From JAHEYF01 sp045805185 (lineage in GTDB: Bacteria > Bacteroidota > Bacteroidia > B-17B0 > Aurantibacillaceae), in NCBI GenBank assembly GCA_045805185.1, contig JBJMLS010000187.1, positions 1 through 7,592 of the forward strand: a stretch of 7,592 nucleotides of DNA, read 5' to 3'. The notes beneath the pieces were generated by a model. That model did no database searches. It saw only the letters and a list, made by a program, of their open reading frames with translations, and was not told where the DNA came from. Of the stretch, positions 4,901-7,592 are shown piece after piece. The stretch's first letter is position 1. Each line of letters opens with the position of its first letter. The translations under genes were made by a program, and so were the position numbers.

Positions 4901-7592
4901 AAAAATTACAGTTTCAAACAGTAGTTTCCGCTCCTTTTCAACCAGTCCTTCATTCATCCTTTTTGGATCCGGAAATAGCTTCAAGAAATTTACCATTAAT
5001 GGCAATGCCACAATTCAAGGCTCACACACGTATGACTCGCTTATACTGAATAATCCCGGCAAATTCGTGTTGTTTGACGATTACAGTATTCATACTATAA
5101 ACAATGGTATTATTAGTGCTTCTTCCTGCGCATCCGGATTCATAACGCTGAAAAATGGTTCTGCAAGTTCGGGCTGGGCAAATATTAAGAAAACGAGCGG
5201 ATCAGTTACATTACAAGCCCTGACCTTACAGAATATTCACGCCTTCGGCGGAGCTTCCTTTACGGCTAATAATTCCATCGCAATTGGAAGTGTAACCGGA
5301 TGGGCCATTACTTCTTCCACAACTCCGAGAACACTCTATTGGGTTGGTGGAAGCGGGAACTGGTCTTACAATTTGCATTGGGCATCAACGAGCGGAGGAA
5401 ACGGAGGAAGTTGCCCGCCAACAAGTATTGATGATGTAATCTTCGATGAAAATTCATTCAGCGATACAGGTCAGGTGGTGACGATCGATTTAACCGATGT
5501 AAGCTGTAATAATATGAGCTGGGTCAATCAGCAATATTCGCCTTCAGTTGCATGCGATTTTTATCCGCATTACGTCAATATATATGGGAATTTCTTAATG
5601 GATCCAACCGTAAAATGGAAATTTACAGGGCGTCTGAGTTTTAAATCGACCAGCGCAGGAAAAAACATTACTGCTCCCGGTGTGGATCTTGGCTCTGTAT
5701 CACTGGATGGAACCGGGGGATGGATATTACAGGACTCAATTCACTGCAAATACCTGGCGATTAACCATGGAACATTGAATTCAAATAACAAAAGGATCTA
5801 CTGTGATAATTTATTCCAGGTAAACTCAGGTTATAATGGTTTGTACCTGGGTACCTCTGAGGTTTATGCACCAGACGGATTAACCTTTCAGGCCAGCTCC
5901 ACTGCCGTATTGGACGCCGATAGCTCTTCCCTGATCAGCAATGTAGTTCAGTTACCTACCGGAAAACTATTCAACCAGATCACAATTGTCCCATGCTCCG
6001 GAACCATGACAAGTAGCGTAGGTGATACACTTCCCTGTCCCGCTCTTGCAAGTCTTACAGCTACAAGCTGTACCATTAAACTTATCTCGGGAAATACTTC
6101 AATGGGTTTTTATGGCAGCGGGAATACCGTTGGCAAATTAAAAGTTTATCAGGATCTGTCTGTTGGAAGTTCCAACACTTACGATTCCTTATACCTGTAT
6201 AACCCGGGCAAGACAATAACACTTGCCAGTAGCACTACACAAACTATTTCCGGCAATATTCTTAATTCGGCTAATTGCACAACCGGGATTACTTCAATAA
6301 ACTCAGGGATATCCGGAATGCAGGCGACAATTGTGAAAACTTCAGGCGCAGTTACGCTCAATGCACTCGTTTTAAAAGATATTAAGGCAATGGGTGGCGC
6401 TGTCTTTACCGCGAACAATTCAACCGCAGTTTCAGGGGTAACAGGGTGGACAATAAATAATCCTTCAGTTACTGCTCCCGGAGCAACAGGTCCGATCTCA
6501 GGATTAAGCAATGTTTGTGCTTATGTTGGAACAACAGGCACAGTAACCTATTCAATTGACTCCGTACCGGGCATATCTTTATACAACTGGACAGTTCCTG
6601 CGGGTTCAACAGTGGTATCAGGACAGGGAACAACCGCGATCAATGTTAATTACACTTCATCCTTTGTATCGGGAAATGTTGCCGTTCAATCAGTAAGCGG
6701 ATGTGGAGGATATCCTTCGTACAGCGCATTTAAAACACTCGCAATAATTAAAACCGTTCCGGCTATACCCGGGGTTATTAGCGGACCGACAAATGCATGC
6801 CTGTATATAAATTCCGGAAATAATGTTACTTACTCTGTATCACCGGTTACCGGCGCTACTACTTATAACTGGGTGGTTCCTGCAGGAGCAACGCTGGTGT
6901 CCGGACAAGGAACCAATACCATTACGGTTAGTTACCAGAGTACATTTGTATCAGGGAATGTTTCTGTACAATCGGTTTCAGCATGTGGAAGCAGCCTTGC
7001 AAAAACACTCGCCATAACAAAGACACTTGCTGCTATTCCGGTTGCTATAACAGGAGCGGCTAATGTTTGCCAATACATGGGAACATCTTCCAACGTAACT
7101 TATTCCATCGCGGCGGCCGCTTCAGCCAATTCCTATAGCTGGGCCGTTCCAGCCGGAGCAACTATTGTATCCGGGCAGGGAACTACAAGCATTGATGTAA
7201 ACTATTCCGGTTCCTTTGTTTCAGGAAACGTTTCTGTTCAATCGGTTTCCGGTTGCGGAAGCAGTAGTGCAAAAACGCTGGCTATTACCAAAACAATTCC
7301 TGCTTCACCTCTTGCAATTACCGGTGCTTCAAATGCATGTCAATATATTGGTACATCTTCCAATGCAACTTATTCGATCACAGCAGTAGCAACAGCCACC
7401 TCATACAACTGGACTGTTCCTGCCGGAGCTACTCTTGTATCAGGACAGGGGACAACAAGTATAGATGTAAGCTATTCAGGCTCTTTTGTATCCGGTAATA
7501 TAACTGTACAATCTGTTTCCGGCTGTGGAAGCAGTATTGCAAAAGCACTTGCCATCACTAAGACACTTCCACTTGCTCCAACTGTGATCAGC
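1821..7592 (+). CDS. Giant secreted repeat protein with four large modules and a PKD-like array (3' end outside window)
   Basis: One uninterrupted frame of 1924 codons runs from ATG 1821 off the window's end, so the protein is longer than seen. Layout: signal peptide (1-35); four collinear modules starting at residues 37, 436, 792 and 1171; then PKD-like units starting at 1554, 1648, 1738 and 1828, with a fifth beginning at 1918. The protein is rich in Ser, Thr, Asn and Gly, poor in charged residues, and shows alternating hydrophobic/polar strands broken by Asn/Gly turns, which suggests an all-beta, possibly solenoid-like extracellular fold (inference). No catalytic motif is evident. Bacteroidota proteins of this build are usually exported by Sec and then type IX secretion using a C-terminal sorting domain; that part is not visible. 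ATG 1821 is chosen because it gives a clean signal peptide, an in-frame stop lies at 1770-1772, and the only other start, GTG 1788, is upstream of the candidate -7 element. Likely an adhesin or surface-layer/gliding-type protein; the function is unknown. Confidence 0.92.
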   Translation, partial: MIQFLYSSISRIRPALKALFLTLIFSAGFLNDLSASTFYWVNGSGSWNSYTSHWATASGGNTFYTHAPTSVDDVVFDLNSFTASGQSVKLDSGNFICHSMIWNGVNFLPSMTTNNPSGSTLKIYGSLVSSPLMKWLYNGALSFESTTIGNLVTFPASPFKLNTVTFNGTGGEWIFQNSLSCTGFYLKKGIVRTNNYNVNSSNIFQTVSGYKSLFLGTSGITSDTVNIAAPVTTLDADSVIITTTTDAELRLPSGKTYGTLNLTRGTYQFYCANSTFKNVVCDNYIELPSTSGGNNFKRFVCSIWGYITSYATNTYGYLEITSDCRLYANNTYDSLVLSNETAVSSVYFGANTNQTITGAMITNSHSCSGNFWIESSTYAAKANIIKTSGTVVLHNVVFQNINATGGATFIANDSYLSPTPGTSTTGWTINNPTPKTLYWVGGSGNWTDVNHWSLSSGGVGGACAGSKLDDVVFDSNSFTAANQEVMLDQQSTQCKNMTWSGIQYPISFNSATPYHAISIFGDFSLDPNVMWNFPGRISFRSTTPGKTINTKGVKLSSSIDMYAQGGTWALADSLHCEGISVGGVLITNGNNITCDKDFWAGPYDGTNYCRIYLGISHIRCEGKITVNPLSLYSDSASFTTRYLNLPTNKTYNSATILGGQVNFELASTLANTNNHYKKLTILGDVIITGSNIYDTLLLDNLGKTLTLTSGTTQTITSVVQSSSSSCSDYITIRSGTSGSQANIVKTTDSVLCNYLILQDINASGGAVFQSDNSIITSNVSGWTINSSPVAKTLYWVGGSGNWTDVSHWSLSSGGSGGACIPIQLDDVIFDLYSFNASNQQVNANVANIYCRNLTWQTNPFAATFANNVNSSLNIFGSCSIAQNMSWNYTGTLVFRSGSSGNTLETTSHKFNTLVFEGNGSWSLQDSVRTSHLIINKGSLVTNNNNISCDYLFSANTGYSNLYLGTSKIRSLKIRPDYWNPSGIIIQLPLGTLDADSAGFTACIIQLPPGKSYGDVEMIPLDGAVLNEKITVSNSSFRSFSTSPSFILFGSGNSFKKFTINGNATIQGSHTYDSLILNNPGKFVLFDDYSIHTINNGIISASSCASGFITLKNGSASSGWANIKKTSGSVTLQALTLQNIHAFGGASFTANNSIAIGSVTGWAITSSTTPRTLYWVGGSGNWSYNLHWASTSGGNGGSCPPTSIDDVIFDENSFSDTGQVVTIDLTDVSCNNMSWVNQQYSPSVACDFYPHYVNIYGNFLMDPTVKWKFTGRLSFKSTSAGKNITAPGVDLGSVSLDGTGGWILQDSIHCKYLAINHGTLNSNNKRIYCDNLFQVNSGYNGLYLGTSEVYAPDGLTFQASSTAVLDADSSSLISNVVQLPTGKLFNQITIVPCSGTMTSSVGDTLPCPALASLTATSCTIKLISGNTSMGFYGSGNTVGKLKVYQDLSVGSSNTYDSLYLYNPGKTITLASSTTQTISGNILNSANCTTGITSINSGISGMQATIVKTSGAVTLNALVLKDIKAMGGAVFTANNSTAVSGVTGWTINNPSVTAPGATGPISGLSNVCAYVGTTGTVTYSIDSVPGISLYNWTVPAGSTVVSGQGTTAINVNYTSSFVSGNVAVQSVSGCGGYPSYSAFKTLAIIKTVPAIPGVISGPTNACLYINSGNNVTYSVSPVTGATTYNWVVPAGATLVSGQGTNTITVSYQSTFVSGNVSVQSVSACGSSLAKTLAITKTLAAIPVAITGAANVCQYMGTSSNVTYSIAAAASANSYSWAVPAGATIVSGQGTTSIDVNYSGSFVSGNVSVQSVSGCGSSSAKTLAITKTIPASPLAITGASNACQYIGTSSNATYSITAVATATSYNWTVPAGATLVSGQGTTSIDVSYSGSFVSGNITVQSVSGCGSSIAKALAITKTLPLAPTVIS
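1929..3125 (+). repeat. Large module 1 (residues 37-435), divergent copy
   Basis: It opens with TFYWVNGSGSWN, followed by HW at 53-54 and DDVVFD at 72-77. It has C-x-x-M-x-W at Cys97, GYKSLFLGTS, LDADS at 234-238, LPSGKTYG, a TYDSLVL strand and the closing GWTI at 426-429. It differs from the others: an Asn replaces the second Gly in the opening motif, the GG-x-GG-[AS]-C segment before DDVVFD is replaced by an unrelated stretch without Cys, and the CD-x-x-F motif has no Cys. At 399 residues it is the longest copy. It may serve as an N-terminal cap or be an older, drifting copy. Confidence 0.85.
3126..4193 (+). repeat. Large module 2 (residues 436-791)
   Basis: It begins TLYWVGGSGNWTDVNHW. 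GGVGGAC ends at Cys463, DDVVFD is at 469-474 and C-x-N-M-x-W starts at Cys494. Further on are TCDKDFW, a YLGIS strand, LYSDS at 631-635 in place of LDADS, LPTNKTY, IYDTLLLDN-x-GK, and the closing GWTI at 781-784. At 356 residues it is the shortest copy. The order of all anchors matches the other modules, so this is a tandem duplication of a whole unit. I do not recognise a named domain family for it. Confidence 0.88.
4194..5330 (+). repeat. Large module 3 (residues 792-1170)
   Basis: It begins TLYWVGGSGNWTDVSHW, almost identical in protein to module 2. GGSGGAC ends at Cys819, DDVIFD is at 825-830 and C-x-N-L-x-W starts at Cys850. SCDYLFS, GYSNLYLGTS, LDADS at 992-996, LPPGKSYG, TYDSLILNNPGK and the closing GWAI at 1160-1163 follow in the common order. 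The Cys seen in modules 1, 2 and 4 in the L-x-C-x-x-[LIF] strand is absent here (VRTSHL). Confidence 0.88.
5331..6479 (+). repeat. Large module 4 (residues 1171-1553)
   Basis: It begins TLYWVGGSGNWSYNLHW. GGNGGSC ends at Cys1198, DDVIFD is at 1204-1209 and C-x-N-M-x-W starts at Cys1229. YCDNLFQ, GYNGLYLGTS, LDADS at 1364-1368, LPTGKLFN, TYDSLYLYNPGK, a VKTSGAVTL strand and the closing GWTI at 1542-1545 follow. A short linker (NNPSVTAP) joins it to the PKD-like array. It is the last large module in the window. Confidence 0.88.
6480..6761 (+). repeat. PKD-like unit 1 (residues 1554-1647)
   Basis: It carries the unit's hallmarks: VTYSI, YNWTVPAGSTVVSGQGTT, FVSGNVAVQSVSGCG and a closing KTLAI strand. 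The Cys pair is 1566 and 1628, 62 residues apart as in the other units. Four extra residues after the second Cys make it 94 long. The pattern (NxC ... YxWxVPxG ... GQGT ... SGNxxVxxxxxCG) fits the PKD_6-type extracellular domains of Bacteroidota. Confidence 0.82.
6762..7031 (+). repeat. PKD-like unit 2 (residues 1648-1737)
   Basis: A 90-residue unit with Cys1660 and Cys1722, YNWVVPAGATLVSGQGT and FVSGNVSVQSVSACG. By hand alignment it matches unit 1 at about 58% of positions up to the second Cys, and unit 3 at about 62% over its full length without gaps. Confidence 0.84.
7032..7301 (+). repeat. PKD-like unit 3 (residues 1738-1827)
   Basis: A 90-residue unit with Cys1750 and Cys1812, YSWAVPAGATIVSGQGTT, SIDVNYSGSFVSGN and SVQSVSGCGSS. 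It aligns with unit 4 without gaps at about 71 of 90 residues, the closest pair visible. Many shared residues use different synonymous codons in the two units. Confidence 0.85.
7302..7571 (+). repeat. PKD-like unit 4 (residues 1828-1917)
   Basis: A 90-residue unit with Cys1840 and Cys1902, YNWTVPAGATLVSGQGTT, SIDVSYSGSFVSGN and TVQSVSGCGSS. It is the last complete unit; the array continues past the window. Confidence 0.85.
7572..7592 (+). repeat. Start of PKD-like unit 5 (residues 1918-1924)
   Basis: Seven residues, LAPTVIS, line up with the unit start (compare AIPGVIS of unit 2), so at least one further unit is expected downstream. Confidence 0.65.

Noticed and set aside
3126..5400. Repeated DNA around the module starts as an insertion sequence or CRISPR-like repeat
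   Set aside because: The similarity is at codon level within one open frame, spacing is over 1 kb, and there are no inverted ends, spacers or transposase.
6179..6511. 110-residue minus-strand open frame
   Set aside because: It is antisense to module 4 and the start of the PKD-like array. Its hydrophobic, Val/Pro-rich translation is what the reverse complement of Thr/Gly/Asn-rich repeat codons gives, and no promoter or start context supports it.

Overview
The window looks like chromosomal DNA of a Bacteroidota bacterium, probably a free-living member of the Chitinophagales/Sphingobacteriales/Flavobacteriales breadth. The reasons are a moderate, slightly AT-leaning composition, starts without Shine-Dalgarno sequences, a candidate promoter of the Bacteroidota TTTG/TAnnTTTG type, and a very large Ser/Thr/Asn/Gly-rich secreted protein that ends in PKD-like repeats of a kind common in this phylum. 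All genes are on the + strand.

Positions 1-882 hold the C-terminal part of an APC-superfamily amino acid permease (cationic amino acid transporter/YfnA-like). After 16 bases comes a complete short-chain dehydrogenase (899-1651) that resembles the YdfG NADP-dependent 3-hydroxy acid/serine/allo-threonine dehydrogenases. The two probably form the end of one operon, and uptake plus oxidation of a hydroxy amino acid is a plausible but unproven joint role.

A 169-base intergenic region (1652-1820) follows. It carries a candidate promoter and an 11-base AT-rich direct repeat. Its stop codon at 1770-1772 limits the start choice for the next gene.

From 1821 to the end of the window one reading frame stays open for 1924 codons and runs off the edge. 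It encodes a signal peptide, four collinear modules of about 355-400 residues that each open with a Y-W-V-x-G-S-G-x-W...D-D-V-[VI]-F-D signature, and then four complete PKD-like units of 90-94 residues plus the start of a fifth. I recognise the PKD-like units as a family (PKD_6-like) but cannot assign a named domain to the large module. The protein is probably exported and displayed on, or released from, the cell surface. A type IX secretion C-terminal domain would be expected but lies outside the window. This repeat protein is the most interesting object here: the modules keep fixed anchor motifs and fixed cysteine spacing, and the PKD-like units become more alike toward the window's end. I saw no RNA gene, CRISPR array, insertion sequence or phage signature.
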